Source of the DNA: Pseudarthrobacter chlorophenolicus
GTDB taxonomy: Bacteria > Actinomycetota > Actinomycetes > Actinomycetales > Micrococcaceae
DNA length: 64,000 nt
Assembly: GCF_000962805.1 (NCBI RefSeq)
Contig: NZ_JZTW01000018.1
Location: 31,354-95,353, forward strand
Direction: 5' to 3'
The notes under the pieces are model-generated. The model was not told where the DNA came from and did no database searches. It saw only the letters and a list, made by a program, of their open reading frames with translations. The position numbers and the translations under genes are program-made. Below are positions 11,288 through 21,815 of the stretch, in pieces; position 1 is the first letter of the stretch; every line of letters starts with the position of its first letter.

Positions 11288-11453
11288 TCAGTCTCCTTGG
11301 TGCTTGAAGCAAGCACTACTAGTTGAGCGGGCGTTCAAGCCAACTAACAGATCCCGCACGCCATTGGGCAGAGATGATTTACAGACGGAGGGCGACCAGC
11401 CTCATTGCTGAAGGCTAACCGCCTTCCGTGACCTATCTTACGTTTAACTGGGT

Positions 11454-11477
11454 CCGCCCCCGCAAGTGCGGGGGCGG
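11454..11477 (-). terminator. GC-rich hairpin downstream of sodA
   Basis: 10-bp GC-only stem (arms 11454-11463 and 11468-11477) with loop AAGT, in the sodA-gap interval. No T-run follows on either strand, so it may be an imperfect terminator of sodA or an RNA-stabilising hairpin. Confidence 0.45.
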
Positions 11478-11542
11478 CCAGTCCACATGGCGGCCTGATT
11501 AAGTCCGAATGTGAAGTTTGTAACAAGCAAGTGTGCTGCAGG

Positions 11543-12169
11543 TTACGGGAGGGTGATGAGCCCGGTTGCGTTGCTGCGGGCGGCGTCGAAGCGCTTGGCG
11601 ACGTCGGCCCAGTTCACGATGTTCCAGAACGCCTTGACGTAATCGGCCTTGACGTTCACGTAGTCCAGGTAGAAGGCGTGCTCCCACATGTCCAACATGA
11701 GCAGCGGCGTGGTGCCCAGTGCCACGTTGCCCTGCTGGTCGTACAGCTGCTCGATTACCAGGTTTCCACCGATGGGCTCGTAAGCCAGGAAGCCCCAGCC
11801 CGAACCCTGCAGGCCGAGGGCGGCTGCGGAGAACTGGGCGCGGAAGGCGTCGAAGGAACCGAACGCGTCGTCGATGGCTGCAGCCAGTTCGCCCTCGGGC
11901 TTGTCGCCGCCGTCCGGGGAAAGGTTGTTCCAGAAGACGGAGTGGTTGACGTGTCCGCCGGTGTGGAACGCGAGGTCCTTGGAGAGCCGGTTGATGTTGG
12001 CGAAATCGCCCTTCTCCCGTGCCTCTGCCAGCTGGGCCAGCGCGTTGTTGGCACCTGCAACGTAGGCAGCGTGGTGCTTGCTGTGGTGCAGCTCCATGAT
12101 CCGCGCAGAGATGTGCGGCTCAAGGGCGGCGTAGTCGTACTTGAGTTCGGGCAATACGTACTCAGTCAC
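11543..12169 (-). CDS. sodA: Superoxide dismutase, Mn/Fe family
   Basis: 208 aa cytoplasmic superoxide dismutase. The four metal ligands are visible: His in MELHHSKHH, His in NHSVFW, and Asp and His in [11 protein letters not shown]. An active-site Gln (in DQQGN) fits the Mn form, but Mn/Fe preference cannot be fixed by eye. I chose the GTG at 12169 because GGAGG lies 5 nt upstream, which makes the protein start VTEYVLPEL; an ATG 12 nt further upstream overlaps that RBS. It stands alone between whiA and gap. A possible CATAAT -10 lies at 12218-12223 on the minus strand. Confidence 0.95.
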   Translation of the reverse strand: MTEYVLPELKYDYAALEPHISARIMELHHSKHHAAYVAGANNALAQLAEAREKGDFANINRLSKDLAFHTGGHVNHSVFWNNLSPDGGDKPEGELAAAIDDAFGSFDAFRAQFSAAALGLQGSGWGFLAYEPIGGNLVIEQLYDQQGNVALGTTPLLMLDMWEHAFYLDYVNVKADYVKAFWNIVNWADVAKRFDAARSNATGLITLP

Positions 12170-12269
12170 AAAATCCTCCAATATCGTGGACTTTCGGTCC
12201 GGTTGGTGACTCTCGGATTATGCATCCGGACGTCTGGCGCCCGGAATTATTTTTGATTCTATGGGCCCG

Positions 12270-13250
12270 CTACTCGTCGAGCATTTCGGGCGTCACATTG
12301 GCGTCGGTGCCGGGAATACCCAGGTCAAGGGCCCGCTTGTCCGCCATCGCCAGGAGCCGGCGGATCCGGCCGGCGATGGCGTCCTTGGTCATGACGGGAT
12401 CGGCAAGCCTGCCGAGCTCGTCCAGGCTGGCCTGCTTGTGGGCCACCCGCAGCTCTCCGGCGTATTTCAGGTGGTCGGGTACGTCGTCGCCGAGGATTTC
12501 CAGGGCGCGGTCCACGCGGGCACCGGCGGCCACGGCGGCCTGCGCCGAGCGCCGGAGGTTGGCGTCATCGAAATTGGCGAGGCGGTTCGCGGTGGCGCGG
12601 ACCTCCTTGCGCATCCGGCGCTCCTCCCAGACCATGAGTGCGTCGTGGGCACCCATGCGGGTCAGGAGCGCGGCGATGGTGTCGCCGTCGCGGATGACCA
12701 CCCGGTCCACGCCGCGCACCTCGCGGGCTTTGGCCTGGATGTCGAGGCGGCGGGCGGCACCGACCAGTGCCAGGGCGGATTCAGGTCCGGGGCAGGTGAC
12801 CTCGAGCGAGGACGAGCGGCCGGGCTCCGTCAGCGAGCCGTGGGCCAGGAACGCACCGCGCCAGACTGCTTCGGCATCGGCTGCGGAGCCGTTGACGACG
12901 GCGGACGGCAGCCCGCGGACGGGGCGTCCGCGGCCGTCCAGGAGGCCGGTCTGGCGGGCCAGCGCCTCGCCGTCGCGCACTACCCGGACCACGTACCTGC
13001 TGGCCCTGCGGAGCCCGCCGGCGGACACGACGATGATTTCGCTTTGATGCCCGTAAACCTCTGCGATGGCTGCCCGGAGGCGCCGCGCCGTGGAGGCAAG
13101 GTCCACCTCTGCCTCGATGACGATCCGGCCGGAAATGATGTGCAGGCCGCCCGCGAAACGGAGCATCGCGGAGACCTCAGCCTTGCGGACGGACGACTTC
13201 TTTATGTCCAGACGGGACAGTTCTTCTTTGACTGATGCTGTCAGTGCCAT
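12270..13250 (-). CDS. whiA: WhiA, sporulation/cell-division transcription factor homologue
   Basis: 326 aa WhiA. It has an N-terminal LAGLIDADG-like domain that has lost nuclease residues ([11 protein letters not shown] region) and a C-terminal helix-turn-helix ([11 protein letters not shown] to IAGRIRRLL). In Streptomyces it activates division and sporulation genes together with WhiB; in non-sporulating bacteria it affects division and chromosome handling. ATG start with AGGAAGG upstream. It is the last gene of uvrC-rapZ-yvcK-whiA, 9 bp after yvcK. This four-gene order is conserved across actinobacteria and firmicutes. Confidence 0.95.
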   Translation of the reverse strand: MALTASVKEELSRLDIKKSSVRKAEVSAMLRFAGGLHIISGRIVIEAEVDLASTARRLRAAIAEVYGHQSEIIVVSAGGLRRASRYVVRVVRDGEALARQTGLLDGRGRPVRGLPSAVVNGSAADAEAVWRGAFLAHGSLTEPGRSSSLEVTCPGPESALALVGAARRLDIQAKAREVRGVDRVVIRDGDTIAALLTRMGAHDALMVWEERRMRKEVRATANRLANFDDANLRRSAQAAVAAGARVDRALEILGDDVPDHLKYAGELRVAHKQASLDELGRLADPVMTKDAIAGRIRRLLAMADKRALDLGIPGTDANVTPEMLDE

Positions 13251-13259
13251 GGCACCTTC

Positions 13260-14279
13260 CTAACTGTTCCCAAAAATGTCCTGGTACGCCGTGGCCAGCC
13301 GCAGGGGGTCATGGACGGGACGGCGTCCCGACGCCCCTACTTTACCCAAGACCACCTCGGCGCCGATCATCGCGGCGGCCTTCTCGAACTCCTGGCGGTC
13401 GGGGACGGAAGCGGGATCGGCCAGGACAACGTCCACGTTGAATCCGGGGGCGTAGCGGCGCAGGACGTGCAGGTGGTCCGCGGCCGTCATGCCTGAAGTT
13501 TCCTTGGTATCCGTGGCGAGGTTCATGGTGAGGCAGCGCTTGGCCGGGGTGTTGCACAGCGCCTGGCGCATCTCCGGCAGCAGCAGATGGGGCAGCACCG
13601 ACGTGTACCAGGAGCCCGGGCCCAGGATGACCCAGTCGGCAAGCTCGATGGCGGTCAGCGCTTCCGTGCAGGCAGGTGCCGACTCCGGGAGCAGGCGGAC
13701 GTTCTCCAGCGATCCTGCCACGGCGCAGCGGGCCTGCCCGTGGACCGTCTGCAGCACCGATTCGCCATTCGGCGCCGTCACCCTGACATCGCCTTCAATG
13801 GTGAGCGGCACCGTGGACATGGGCAGGACCTGGCCGCGGGCACCCAGGAGCGCGCCGGCCCAGGTCAGGCCCGCGACGGCGTCGCCCAGCAGTTCCCAGA
13901 GCGTTACGATCAGCAGGTTTCCCATGGCGTGCTCGTCCAGCGAGCCGCCGCGGCCATTGCCGGGGCGGAAGCGGTGCTGCATGACGTCGCGCCAGGTCCG
14001 TCCCCAGTCCGTGTCGTCGCAGAGCGCGGAGAGGGCCATCCGGAGATCCCCCGGCGGGAGGACGCCGTACTCTTCGCGCAGACGCCCGGATGAGCCGCCG
14101 TCGTCCGCCACTGTGACGATCGCGGTGAGCTTGGAGGTGAGGAGCCGGAGGGCGGACAGCGACGCGGAGAGCCCGTGGCCGCCGCCGAGCGCGACGATGG
14201 TGGGCTCGGTGTCCTGCGGGCCGGCGCCCGGTCCCGTGGCAGGGGGAACCAGCGGCAGCGCGCCGGTGAACAGCGCCAT
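13260..14279 (-). CDS. yvcK: YvcK/CofD-like gluconeogenesis factor
   Basis: 339 aa YvcK family protein, a UDP-sugar-binding regulator needed for cell shape and growth on gluconeogenic carbon in Bacillus and mycobacteria. It has the nucleotide-binding GGGHGLSASL at the N-terminus, VADDGGSSGRLR (a family hallmark), then PPGDLRMAL. The start ATG overlaps the rapZ stop by one base (TAATG), a sign of coupling. The location next to rapZ and whiA is diagnostic. It is not itself an enzyme of gluconeogenesis as far as is known. Confidence 0.93.
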   Translation of the reverse strand: MALFTGALPLVPPATGPGAGPQDTEPTIVALGGGHGLSASLSALRLLTSKLTAIVTVADDGGSSGRLREEYGVLPPGDLRMALSALCDDTDWGRTWRDVMQHRFRPGNGRGGSLDEHAMGNLLIVTLWELLGDAVAGLTWAGALLGARGQVLPMSTVPLTIEGDVRVTAPNGESVLQTVHGQARCAVAGSLENVRLLPESAPACTEALTAIELADWVILGPGSWYTSVLPHLLLPEMRQALCNTPAKRCLTMNLATDTKETSGMTAADHLHVLRRYAPGFNVDVVLADPASVPDRQEFEKAAAMIGAEVVLGKVGASGRRPVHDPLRLATAYQDIFGNS

Positions 14280-15202
14280 TACTCGCGGCCCAGATCCCGG
14301 TGGGTGGTGGTCACGGTGACCCGGGGATACTGCGCGAGCTTCTTGGAAAGCTCGACGGCGACTGCCACGGAGCGGTGTTTCCCGCCTGTGCAGCCCACGG
14401 CGATGGTGGCGTAGTGCTTATTTTCACGCCGGTAGCCGTCGAGGACAGGCTCGAGGGCCATGACATAGCGGTCCACGAAGTTCTTGACTCCCTCGGCCTC
14501 GAGCACGTAGTCACTCACGTCCTTGTCCAGGCCGGTGTGCGGGCGCAGCTGCGGCACCCAGTGCGGATTGGGAATGAACCGGACGTCCGCCACGTAGTTG
14601 GAGTCCACGGGCAGGCCGTACTTGAAGCCGAAGCTCATGACATTCAGCCGCAGCGCCACCGGACCGGTTTCGCTGAAGAGCTCGGTGATGGCCGTGGCCA
14701 GGCCGTGCACGTTGTAGCCGGAGGTGTCCAGTACGACGTCGGAGCTGTCGCGCAGTTCCTGCAGGAGCTCGCGTTCGGCGGCGATACCGTCCAGGATGCG
14801 GCCTCCGCCCTGCAACGGATGCGGCCGGCGTCCCTGCTCGAAGCGGCGGACCAGGACGTTGTCGCTGGCGTCCAGGAACAGCACCCGGAACGTGACACCA
14901 CTGGCGGCAAGGGCGCCCAGGGCAGCCCGGATATCCGCGAACAGGCCCTTGCTGCGGACGTCGATGACAACTGCCAGCCGCGGAATGGACTGCGGTGCGT
15001 GCGATACAAGCTCGGCGAGGGTTCCCAGCATCTGGGGCGGCAGGTTTTCCACCACGTACCAGCCGTGGTCCTCGAGGGCATCGGCGGCGGTGCTCCGCCC
15101 GGCACCGGACATCCCGGTAACCACCAGCAGCTCCGCTTCGAGGGGTTTGACGGGCTCCATGCCGTCCTGCCCTGCCTCGGATTCCGCCGAAGTGCCTGCC
15201 AT
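14279..15202 (-). CDS. rapZ: RapZ-family nucleotide-binding protein (YvcJ)
   Basis: 307 aa P-loop protein. Walker A is [10 protein letters not shown] near residue 30, followed by the family motif VVENLPP. The C-terminal domain carries [10 protein letters not shown], a metabolite-binding loop. In E. coli RapZ targets the small RNA GlmZ to RNase E and senses glucosamine-6-P. In Gram-positives the YvcJ version hydrolyses GTP and affects competence, so the sRNA role should not be assumed here. ATG start; it is coupled to yvcK by a TAATG junction and lies 68 bp after uvrC. Confidence 0.92.
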   Translation of the reverse strand: MAGTSAESEAGQDGMEPVKPLEAELLVVTGMSGAGRSTAADALEDHGWYVVENLPPQMLGTLAELVSHAPQSIPRLAVVIDVRSKGLFADIRAALGALAASGVTFRVLFLDASDNVLVRRFEQGRRPHPLQGGGRILDGIAAERELLQELRDSSDVVLDTSGYNVHGLATAITELFSETGPVALRLNVMSFGFKYGLPVDSNYVADVRFIPNPHWVPQLRPHTGLDKDVSDYVLEAEGVKNFVDRYVMALEPVLDGYRRENKHYATIAVGCTGGKHRSVAVAVELSKKLAQYPRVTVTTTHRDLGRE

Positions 15203-15270
15203 TGAGTCCGCCCCATTTCCGTTGTTGGTCCGCGGGGCAGCGCCGGCGCAAACCCCGCCACTTACCCTAG

Positions 15271-17295
15271 CTAAGTTTCAATGATTTCGCCGGTAGTCAT
15301 GTTGATGGCCGGCACTGTGACCGCTGCAGGACCGTCTCCGGTGAAATGGCTGACGATCGCGGCGGCCAGCGCCGGGCCGATCCCTTTCGCCTGGGCGAGC
15401 TCCTCGGGTGTTGCCGCCTTGACTCCCTTGACCGACCCGAAGTGGGCCAGCAGCGCCTTGCGCTTGGAGGCGCCCAGCCCCGGGACGCCGTCCAGCGCCG
15501 AAACGGTCATGGCCTTGCCGCGCTTCTGGCGGTGGAACGAAATGGCGAACCTGTGCGCCTCGTCGCGGATGCGCTGCAGCAGGTACAGGCCCTGCGACGT
15601 GCGCGGAAGGATGACCGGGAAGTCGCTGTCCGGGAGCCACACTTCCTCGAGCCGCTTGGCCAGGCCCACCACGTAAACATCGTCGATGCCCAGGTCTGCC
15701 AGGGCCCGTGCGGCCGCATTGACCTGCGGCTGCCCGCCGTCGACAACCACCAGGTTGGGCGGGTAGGCGAACTTGGTCTTCGGGATGGGGGTGGTGGTGT
15801 CCGCCACGGCAGCCTCAGCGGCAGCGTCTGCGGCTGCTTCTGCTGCGGCCTCGGCGGTGCCTGCTTCAAGGACGTCCTCGTCCACCTGGGCGGACTTGTC
15901 CTGGAGGTAGTGGCGGAAGCGCCTGGTGAGGACATCGTGCATGGCGGCGGTGTCATCGGAGGCGGCCGGACCTGTGATGGAGAACTTCCGGTAGTCGGAC
16001 TTCTTGGGCAGACCGTCCTCCACCACAACCATGGACGCCACCACGTTGGTTCCCTGCACATGGGAGACGTCGAAGCATTCGATGCGCAGCAGCGGGACGG
16101 GAAGATCCAGCGCCTCCTGGAGTTCCTGGAGGGCCTGCGACCTTACGGTGAGGTCCCCCGCGCGGCGGGTCTTGTGCAGCTTCAGGGCGTGCTCGGCGTT
16201 CTCCCTGACGGTGGACATCAGGGCGGCCTTGTCCCCCCGTTGCGGAACCCGGACGTCCACCCTGGCACCGCGGATGCCGCTTAGCCACTCCGTCAGCTCC
16301 TCAGCGTTGCTGGGAGCCACGGGAACCAGCACTTCCCGGGGCAGCCGGCCGTGGGTCTCGCCGTCCTCGCCGTAGACCTGCTGCAGCAGGTGTTCCACGA
16401 GATCCGGCGTGGTGAAGTCCTCCACCTTTTCCACCACCCAGCCGCGCTGGCCGCGGATCCTGCCGCCGCGGACGTGGAAGACCTGCACGGCGGCCTCCAG
16501 CTCATCCTCGTGGAGCGCGAACACGTCAGCATCAGTGTCCTCAGCCAGTACCACGGCATTCCGCTCAAAGACCTTCCGCAGGGCCGTGATGTCGTCCCGG
16601 ATGCGGGCGGCCTGTTCGTAGTCCAGCCTTGCCACGGCTGCAGCCATCTGTTTTTCGAGCTTGTTGGTGAACCGCTTCGCTTCGCCACCCATGAAGGCGC
16701 AGAAGTCCTCAGCAAGCACCCGGTGGTCTTCCGGGGAAATCCTGCCCACGCAGGGCGCCGAGCACTTGTCGATGTAGCCCAGCAGGCACGGACGTCCGCT
16801 GGACTCGGCTCGTTTGAACACGCCGGCACTGCAGCTGCGGACCGGGAAGACCCGGAGCAGGGTGTCCATGGTTTCCCGGATGGCGCCTGCGGTGTACGGC
16901 CCGAAGTAGCGGGTTCCCTTCCGCTTGTCACCACGCATCACCTGCACCCGGGGGTACTTTTCGCCCAGGGTGACGGCCAGGTACGGGTAGGTCTTGTCGT
17001 CGCGGAACACCACGTTGAAGCGCGGCTTGAATTCCTTGATCCAGGTGTATTCCAGCTGCAGGGACTCCAGCTCGCTGCCCACCACTGTCCACTCCACGCT
17101 GCTGGCCGCATGCACCATGGCATAGGTTTTAGGCAGCAATCCGGCGGGGTTGGCAAAGTAGGAGTTCAAGCGGGAGCGGAGGCTCTTGGCCTTCCCCACG
17201 TAGATGACCCGTCCGTGCGGATCCCGGAACCGGTAGACGCCCGGGTTGGTGGGGATTTCACCGGTCCGGGGCCTGTAACTTGCTGGATTTGCCAC
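15271..17295 (-). CDS. uvrC: Excinuclease ABC subunit C
   Basis: 674 aa UvrC, the nuclease that makes both incisions in nucleotide-excision repair. Domain order: N-terminal GIY-YIG nuclease ([10 protein letters not shown], then [14 protein letters not shown], about residues 18-43), UVR motif ([13 protein letters not shown], about 225), RNase H-like nuclease ([10 protein letters not shown], about 425), and C-terminal helix-hairpin-helix ([13 protein letters not shown]). An Ala/Glu/Asp-rich insertion (about residues 475-510) interrupts the RNase H region before [14 protein letters not shown]. It begins with GTG exactly 6 nt after a TAGACT box, so the mRNA is probably leaderless. First gene of uvrC-rapZ-yvcK-whiA. 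Confidence 0.96.
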   Translation of the reverse strand: MANPASYRPRTGEIPTNPGVYRFRDPHGRVIYVGKAKSLRSRLNSYFANPAGLLPKTYAMVHAASSVEWTVVGSELESLQLEYTWIKEFKPRFNVVFRDDKTYPYLAVTLGEKYPRVQVMRGDKRKGTRYFGPYTAGAIRETMDTLLRVFPVRSCSAGVFKRAESSGRPCLLGYIDKCSAPCVGRISPEDHRVLAEDFCAFMGGEAKRFTNKLEKQMAAAVARLDYEQAARIRDDITALRKVFERNAVVLAEDTDADVFALHEDELEAAVQVFHVRGGRIRGQRGWVVEKVEDFTTPDLVEHLLQQVYGEDGETHGRLPREVLVPVAPSNAEELTEWLSGIRGARVDVRVPQRGDKAALMSTVRENAEHALKLHKTRRAGDLTVRSQALQELQEALDLPVPLLRIECFDVSHVQGTNVVASMVVVEDGLPKKSDYRKFSITGPAASDDTAAMHDVLTRRFRHYLQDKSAQVDEDVLEAGTAEAAAEAAADAAAEAAVADTTTPIPKTKFAYPPNLVVVDGGQPQVNAAARALADLGIDDVYVVGLAKRLEEVWLPDSDFPVILPRTSQGLYLLQRIRDEAHRFAISFHRQKRGKAMTVSALDGVPGLGASKRKALLAHFGSVKGVKAATPEELAQAKGIGPALAAAIVSHFTGDGPAAVTVPAINMTTGEIIET

Positions 17296-17301
17296 CCATA
17301 C

Positions 17302-17307
17302 AGTCTA
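17302..17307 (-). promoter_or_regulatory. Probable -10 of leaderless uvrC promoter
   Basis: TAGACT on the minus strand, 6 nt before the uvrC GTG. With transcription starting about 7 nt downstream, the mRNA would begin at the start codon. Confidence 0.55.
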
Positions 17308-17393
17308 CTGAGCCGCACGCCCTGCATCGCCGCCGGCGCATATTCAGCGGGCGGTAGGCCCTGCGGATATGCCATAGGCGTAATGGCGCTGCC

Positions 17394-18062
17394 CTACTCT
17401 GCGACTTTGCTTTGGTTGTAGCTGGTGGAGCGCTCCTGCCCGCTGAGTTCCGCAATGGCGTCCATGATGCGGTCCGTCACTTCCCGCCGGGCGGGCAGGG
17501 AGTGGTCCGGTCCGGTTTTGTCGAAGTACAGCGGCTCCCCCACCTTCATGGTGAAGTGCTGCGGCTTCACGCCTTTTTCGCCGGCCCGCTGCAGGTTCTC
17601 CGTGCCGATCAGGCCGACGGGAACCACGGGAGCCCCGGTGGTAAGGGCCAGCCAGCCCACCCCCGTGCGCCCCCGGTAGAGGAGGCCGTCCCGGGACCGG
17701 GTGCCCTCCGGGTAAATGCCGATTCCCTTGCCTGATTCAAGGATGTCCAGCAGGGTCTTCAGCGCCTGGACGCTGGCGGCCTGCTCACCGCGTTCCACCG
17801 GGATGGAGCCGACGGATTCGAAGAAAGCCTTCATGACTTTCCCTTTGATGCCGCCGGTGGTGAAGTACTCCGCTTTGGCGAAGAACGCCACCGGGCGGGG
17901 CATGAGCGCTTGGACAATGACGCTGTCAAAGAAGGACAGGTGGTTGGGGGCGACGATGAACGGCCCGTCCTTGGGGACGTTTTCAAGGCCGACGACGGTG
18001 GGCCGGCAGGTGCCGGAGATCAGGTTGCGGGTGGTCCAGCGGACGACATCAAACATTTCCAT
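17394..18062 (-). CDS. 1-Acyl-sn-glycerol-3-phosphate acyltransferase family protein
   Basis: 222 aa PlsC-family acyltransferase. It has the catalytic NHLSFFD (H-x4-D) near residue 40 and the glycerophosphate-binding YPEGTRSRDG near 120. Such enzymes convert lysophosphatidate to phosphatidate at the cytoplasmic face of the membrane. Actinobacteria carry several paralogues, so the exact substrate (phospholipid, glycolipid) is open. The start overlaps the HAD gene by 14 nt, so the two form one transcription unit downstream of uvrA. A hydrophobic stretch with LMPRPVAFFAKA could be a membrane-associating segment. Confidence 0.87.
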   Translation of the reverse strand: MEMFDVVRWTTRNLISGTCRPTVVGLENVPKDGPFIVAPNHLSFFDSVIVQALMPRPVAFFAKAEYFTTGGIKGKVMKAFFESVGSIPVERGEQAASVQALKTLLDILESGKGIGIYPEGTRSRDGLLYRGRTGVGWLALTTGAPVVPVGLIGTENLQRAGEKGVKPQHFTMKVGEPLYFDKTGPDHSLPARREVTDRIMDAIAELSGQERSTSYNQSKVAE

Positions 18063-18765
18063 CGTTGGTCACCTCGCTCATGGCCGAAGCGTGAATGGAC
18101 TGCAGCCGCTCCACGGCGTTGACGAGTTCGGCGGCGTTTGCGACGACAGTGAAGGCGCCGGCGCCCTCCAGCTCGCCGTCCGGCGCGAATCCCCACGCTA
18201 CGCCGATGCAGTCCAGGCCGTTGGCGATGGCGCCCGAGACATCCTGCGCGCGGTCCCCAACCATGACGGCGTGGTGGGTGTCGAGGTCTTTCAGGGCAGC
18301 TGCGATGATCTCCGTTTTTCCGAGCGGGACGCCGTCCACTGCGGATTCATTGTCCGCGGAACCGTGGATGCCGCGGAAGAGCCCATCGATGCCGTGGTGG
18401 GCAAGGACGGTGCGGGCGATGGTCTGCGGTTTCTGCGTCGCCACGGCTACGGGCAGGCCGGCAGCCGCGAAGGTTTCCAAGACTTCCCGGATGCCCGGGT
18501 AGAGCCGGCCCTGGGCGATTCCGGTTTCCGCGTAGTAGGCACGGTACCGGCGGATCACATCGTCGAGGCGGTCCGCCGGAACCCGCGCCACATTCAGCAG
18601 GGCGTCGCTGAGCTTGGGGCCAATCATGGAATCGAGCAGCTCCTGGCTGGGCACGGGAAGTCCCAGCTCCTTCAGGGCCGAGGAGATTCCGTCAGTTATC
18701 CCACCGGCAGGATCGACAAGAGTGCCGTCCAGGTCAAAGATCACGGGCACTGTTGTTGAAGTCAC
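18049..18765 (-). CDS. HAD-superfamily phosphatase, phosphoglycolate phosphatase-like
   Basis: 238 aa HAD subfamily I hydrolase. Motif I is FDLDGTLVDPAGG with the nucleophile Asp, motif II is in VATQKPQ, and motif IV is VGDRAQDV. The helical cap between about residues 20 and 85 is the type found in Gph and PpaX phosphatases. Likely substrates are phosphoglycolate or another small phosphoester; sequence alone does not decide. It begins with GTG, 81 bp after uvrA on the same strand, and its 3' end overlaps the PlsC-type gene. Confidence 0.85.
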   Translation of the reverse strand: MTSTTVPVIFDLDGTLVDPAGGITDGISSALKELGLPVPSQELLDSMIGPKLSDALLNVARVPADRLDDVIRRYRAYYAETGIAQGRLYPGIREVLETFAAAGLPVAVATQKPQTIARTVLAHHGIDGLFRGIHGSADNESAVDGVPLGKTEIIAAALKDLDTHHAVMVGDRAQDVSGAIANGLDCIGVAWGFAPDGELEGAGAFTVVANAAELVNAVERLQSIHASAMSEVTNDGNV

Positions 18766-18846
18766 CGGGTTAGTTTCTCATGCCTTTACGGGTGCCCGAA
18801 ACTCGCATTCCACCAGGGGAATACTTCCGGTGGAACCGCGCCGGGG

Positions 18847-21768
18847 TCAGCGGAGAATTTCAGCCAGGAACGCGGCGGTGTGGCTGGTGGTGGAGGTGGC
18901 CACCTGCTCGGGGGTTCCCGTGGCCACGATCTTTCCACCGCCGGAGCCGCCGTCAGGCCCCAGGTCAACGATCCAGTCCGCACTCTTGATGACATCAAGG
19001 TTGTGCTCGATGGTGATGACCGTGTTGCCCTTGTCCACCAGCCCCTGCAGGACCAGCAGCAGCTTCCGGATGTCCTCGAAGTGCAGGCCCGTGGTGGGCT
19101 CGTCCAGGACGTAGACGCTACGGCCGTTGGACCTCTTCTGCAGCTCGGCAGCCAGCTTCACGCGCTGCGCCTCGCCGCCGGAGAGGGTGGTGGCGGGTTG
19201 ACCGAGGCGGACATAGCCCAAGCCGACGTCCACCAGCGTGTTCAGGTGCCGTGCGATGGGCGAAAATGCCGCAAAGAACTCGGCGCCTTCCTCGATGGGC
19301 ATGTTAAGGACGTCGGCGATGGTCTTGCCCTTGTAGTGGACTTCAAGGGTTTCCCGGTTGTAGCGGGCGCCGTGGCACACCTCGCAGGGCACGTAGACGT
19401 CCGGCAGGAAGTTCATCTCGATCTTCAGGGTGCCGTCGCCCGAGCATGCTTCGCAGCGGCCGCCCTTGACGTTGAAGGAGAACCGGCCGGGCAGGTAGCC
19501 GCGGACCTTCGCCTCTGTGGTTTCGGCGAAAAGCTTGCGGATGTTGTCGAACACACCGGTGTAGGTGGCGGGGTTTGAACGTGGTGTCCGGCCGATGGGG
19601 CTCTGGTCAACGTGGACCACCTTGTCGAGGTGTTCAAGGCCCTGCACCGTCTTGTGCCGGCCGGCCACCTGCTTTGCCCCGTTGAGCTTGTTGGCGAGCA
19701 CCTTGTAGAGGATCTCGTTGACGAGCGTGGACTTGCCGGAGCCACTGACGCCCGTGACTGCCGTCAGCAGGCCCAGCGGGAACGCTGCGTCCACATTGGT
19801 GAGGTTGTTCTCCCGGGCGCCGACCACCTTCAGCTCGCGCTTTTTGTCGTACTTGCGGCGCTTCTTGGGGACTTCGATGCTCTTCCGGCCGGACAGGTAG
19901 TCGCCGGTCAGGGAGTCCGTGTTGTCGAGGAGCTCCTTATAGGAACCGGAGTGGACCACCTGGCCGCCGTGCTCACCGGCGCCGGGTCCGATGTCGACGA
20001 TCCAGTCCGCCACATGGATGGTGTCCTCGTCATGTTCCACCACGATCAGGGTGTTGCCCATGTCGCGGAGCCTGGTGAGGGTGTCGATCAGGCGGCGGTT
20101 ATCACGCTGGTGAAGACCGATGGACGGTTCGTCCAGGACGTAGAGGACACCCACCAGGCCGGAGCCGATCTGGGTGGCCAGGCGGATACGCTGCGCCTCG
20201 CCGCCGGACAGTGTGGCGGAGGGGCGCTCCAGGTTCAGGTACTCCAGGCCCACATCGAGGAGGAAGGTCAGCCTGGCCTGGATCTCCTTGAGAACCTGGT
20301 GGGCAATCTGCGCTTCGCGGCCGGTGAGGACAAGGTTGTCGAGGAACGCAGCACATTCACGCATGGGCAGCGCTGCCACCTCGGCAATGGACTTGCCGTT
20401 GATCAGCACCGACAGTGAGGCCGGGTTCAGCCGCGCGCCGTTGCAGGCAGGGCAGGGAATCTGGCGCATGTACTCTTCGTAGCGGTCGCGCGCCCAGTCA
20501 GAGTCGGTTTCGCCGTGCTTGCGGTGGACGTACTGGATGGCACCTTCGAAGCCGGTGCTGTACTTGCGTTCGCGGCCAAAGCGGTTGCGGTACTGCACCA
20601 CCACTTTGTGGTCCTTGCCGTGCAGGACCGTCTGGCGGACATCCTTGCCCAGCTTTTCCCAGGGGGTGTCCATGGAGAACCCGAGTTCCTTGGCCAGGCC
20701 CTCGAGGAGCCGGTTCCAGTACTCGGTGGTGGCGGTGCCGAGGGACCACGGCGCGATGGCGCCTTCCGACAGGGACAGCTCGGGGTTGGGGACGATCAGC
20801 TCGTCATCAACCTCCAGCTTGGTGCCGATGCCGCTGCAGGCTGCGCAGGCCCCGAACGGGTTGTTGAAGGAGAAGGACCGCGGTTCGATCTCGTCGATGG
20901 CCAGCGGGTGTTCGTTGGGGCAGGCCAGGTTTTCGGAGAAGGCCCGCGTGCGGCCGGGGTCGTCTGCGTCAAGGTCGACGAATTCGGCCAGGACCCGCCC
21001 TTCAGCGAGGCCGAGGGCGGTTTCGATGGAGTCCGTGAGGCGCTGGCTGATGCCTTCCTTGACCACCAAACGGTCCACCACCACTTCGATGGTGTGCTTG
21101 TACTGCTTGCCGAGCTTGGGCGGATCGCTGAGCTGGATGAGGTCGCCGTCCACCCGCGCCCTGGAATATCCCTTGGCCGAAAGCTCCTTGAAGAGGTCGA
21201 CGAATTCACCCTTGCGTCCGCGGACTACGGGTGCGAGGACCTGGAAGCGGGTTCCGTCCTCCAGCTCCAGCAGCTGGTCCACGATCTGCTGCGGCGTCTG
21301 CTTGGCCACGGGTTCGCCACAGACGGGGCAGTGCGGCCGGCCGACGCGTGCCCACAGGAGGCGCATGTAGTCGTAGATCTCGGTGATGGTTCCCACCGTT
21401 GACCGGGGGTTCTTGCTGGTGGACTTCTGGTCGATGGAGACCGCCGGCGACAGTCCTTCGATGAAGTCGACATCGGGCTTGTCCACTTGGCCCAGGAACT
21501 GGCGCGCGTAGGCGGAAAGGGACTCGACGTAGCGTCGCTGGCCTTCGGCGAAGATGGTGTCGAAGGCTAGCGAGGATTTGCCGGAACCTGAAAGGCCGGT
21601 GAAGACGATCATGGCGTCGCGGGGCAGGTCGAGGTCCACGTTGCGCAGGTTGTGCTCGCGCGCACCCTTGACCACAAGCCGGGAGAGATCGTGGCGTTGG
21701 GGGCTGTCGGCGGAGGTGGCGGTGAAGGAAGCGGGGACGGCTGTTTCTTCGGCTACGGCTTTAGGCAC
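18847..21768 (-). CDS. uvrA: Excinuclease ABC subunit A
   Basis: 973 aa UvrA, the damage-recognition ATPase of nucleotide-excision repair. It has two ABC ATPase modules with Walker [10 protein letters not shown] (N-terminal) and GVSGSGKST (about residue 665), two signature LSGGEAQR motifs, and two Cys4 zinc modules (CPVCGEP and CEACSGDGT with CEVCHGARY). Length is normal. The start GTG at 21768 lies exactly 6 nt after TAGCAT, suggesting a leaderless message. A CGAAA-N4-CTTCG palindrome just upstream resembles an SOS box (separate entry). Confidence 0.97.
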   Translation of the reverse strand: MPKAVAEETAVPASFTATSADSPQRHDLSRLVVKGAREHNLRNVDLDLPRDAMIVFTGLSGSGKSSLAFDTIFAEGQRRYVESLSAYARQFLGQVDKPDVDFIEGLSPAVSIDQKSTSKNPRSTVGTITEIYDYMRLLWARVGRPHCPVCGEPVAKQTPQQIVDQLLELEDGTRFQVLAPVVRGRKGEFVDLFKELSAKGYSRARVDGDLIQLSDPPKLGKQYKHTIEVVVDRLVVKEGISQRLTDSIETALGLAEGRVLAEFVDLDADDPGRTRAFSENLACPNEHPLAIDEIEPRSFSFNNPFGACAACSGIGTKLEVDDELIVPNPELSLSEGAIAPWSLGTATTEYWNRLLEGLAKELGFSMDTPWEKLGKDVRQTVLHGKDHKVVVQYRNRFGRERKYSTGFEGAIQYVHRKHGETDSDWARDRYEEYMRQIPCPACNGARLNPASLSVLINGKSIAEVAALPMRECAAFLDNLVLTGREAQIAHQVLKEIQARLTFLLDVGLEYLNLERPSATLSGGEAQRIRLATQIGSGLVGVLYVLDEPSIGLHQRDNRRLIDTLTRLRDMGNTLIVVEHDEDTIHVADWIVDIGPGAGEHGGQVVHSGSYKELLDNTDSLTGDYLSGRKSIEVPKKRRKYDKKRELKVVGARENNLTNVDAAFPLGLLTAVTGVSGSGKSTLVNEILYKVLANKLNGAKQVAGRHKTVQGLEHLDKVVHVDQSPIGRTPRSNPATYTGVFDNIRKLFAETTEAKVRGYLPGRFSFNVKGGRCEACSGDGTLKIEMNFLPDVYVPCEVCHGARYNRETLEVHYKGKTIADVLNMPIEEGAEFFAAFSPIARHLNTLVDVGLGYVRLGQPATTLSGGEAQRVKLAAELQKRSNGRSVYVLDEPTTGLHFEDIRKLLLVLQGLVDKGNTVITIEHNLDVIKSADWIVDLGPDGGSGGGKIVATGTPEQVATSTTSHTAAFLAEILR

Positions 21769-21774
21769 CCCATA

Positions 21775-21796
21775 ATGCTAATCGAAAATTTCTTCG
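21775..21796 (-). promoter_or_regulatory. uvrA promoter: -10 box and LexA-like palindrome
   Basis: TAGCAT (21775-21780) is 6 nt from the uvrA GTG. Immediately upstream, 21783-21796 reads CGAAA-ATTT-CTTCG, matching the Gram-positive LexA consensus CGAAC-N4-GTTCG at 8 of 10 arm positions. Placement next to a classic SOS gene supports it, but the two mismatches leave doubt. Confidence 0.4.
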
Positions 21797-21815
21797 AACG
21801 CGCACGGTTCCGCCC

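Noticed and set aside
18808..18835. Hairpin (TTCCACC/GGTGGAA) between the HAD gene and uvrA as a terminator
   Set aside because: Only a 7-bp stem with a 14-nt loop and no T-run; too weak to claim.
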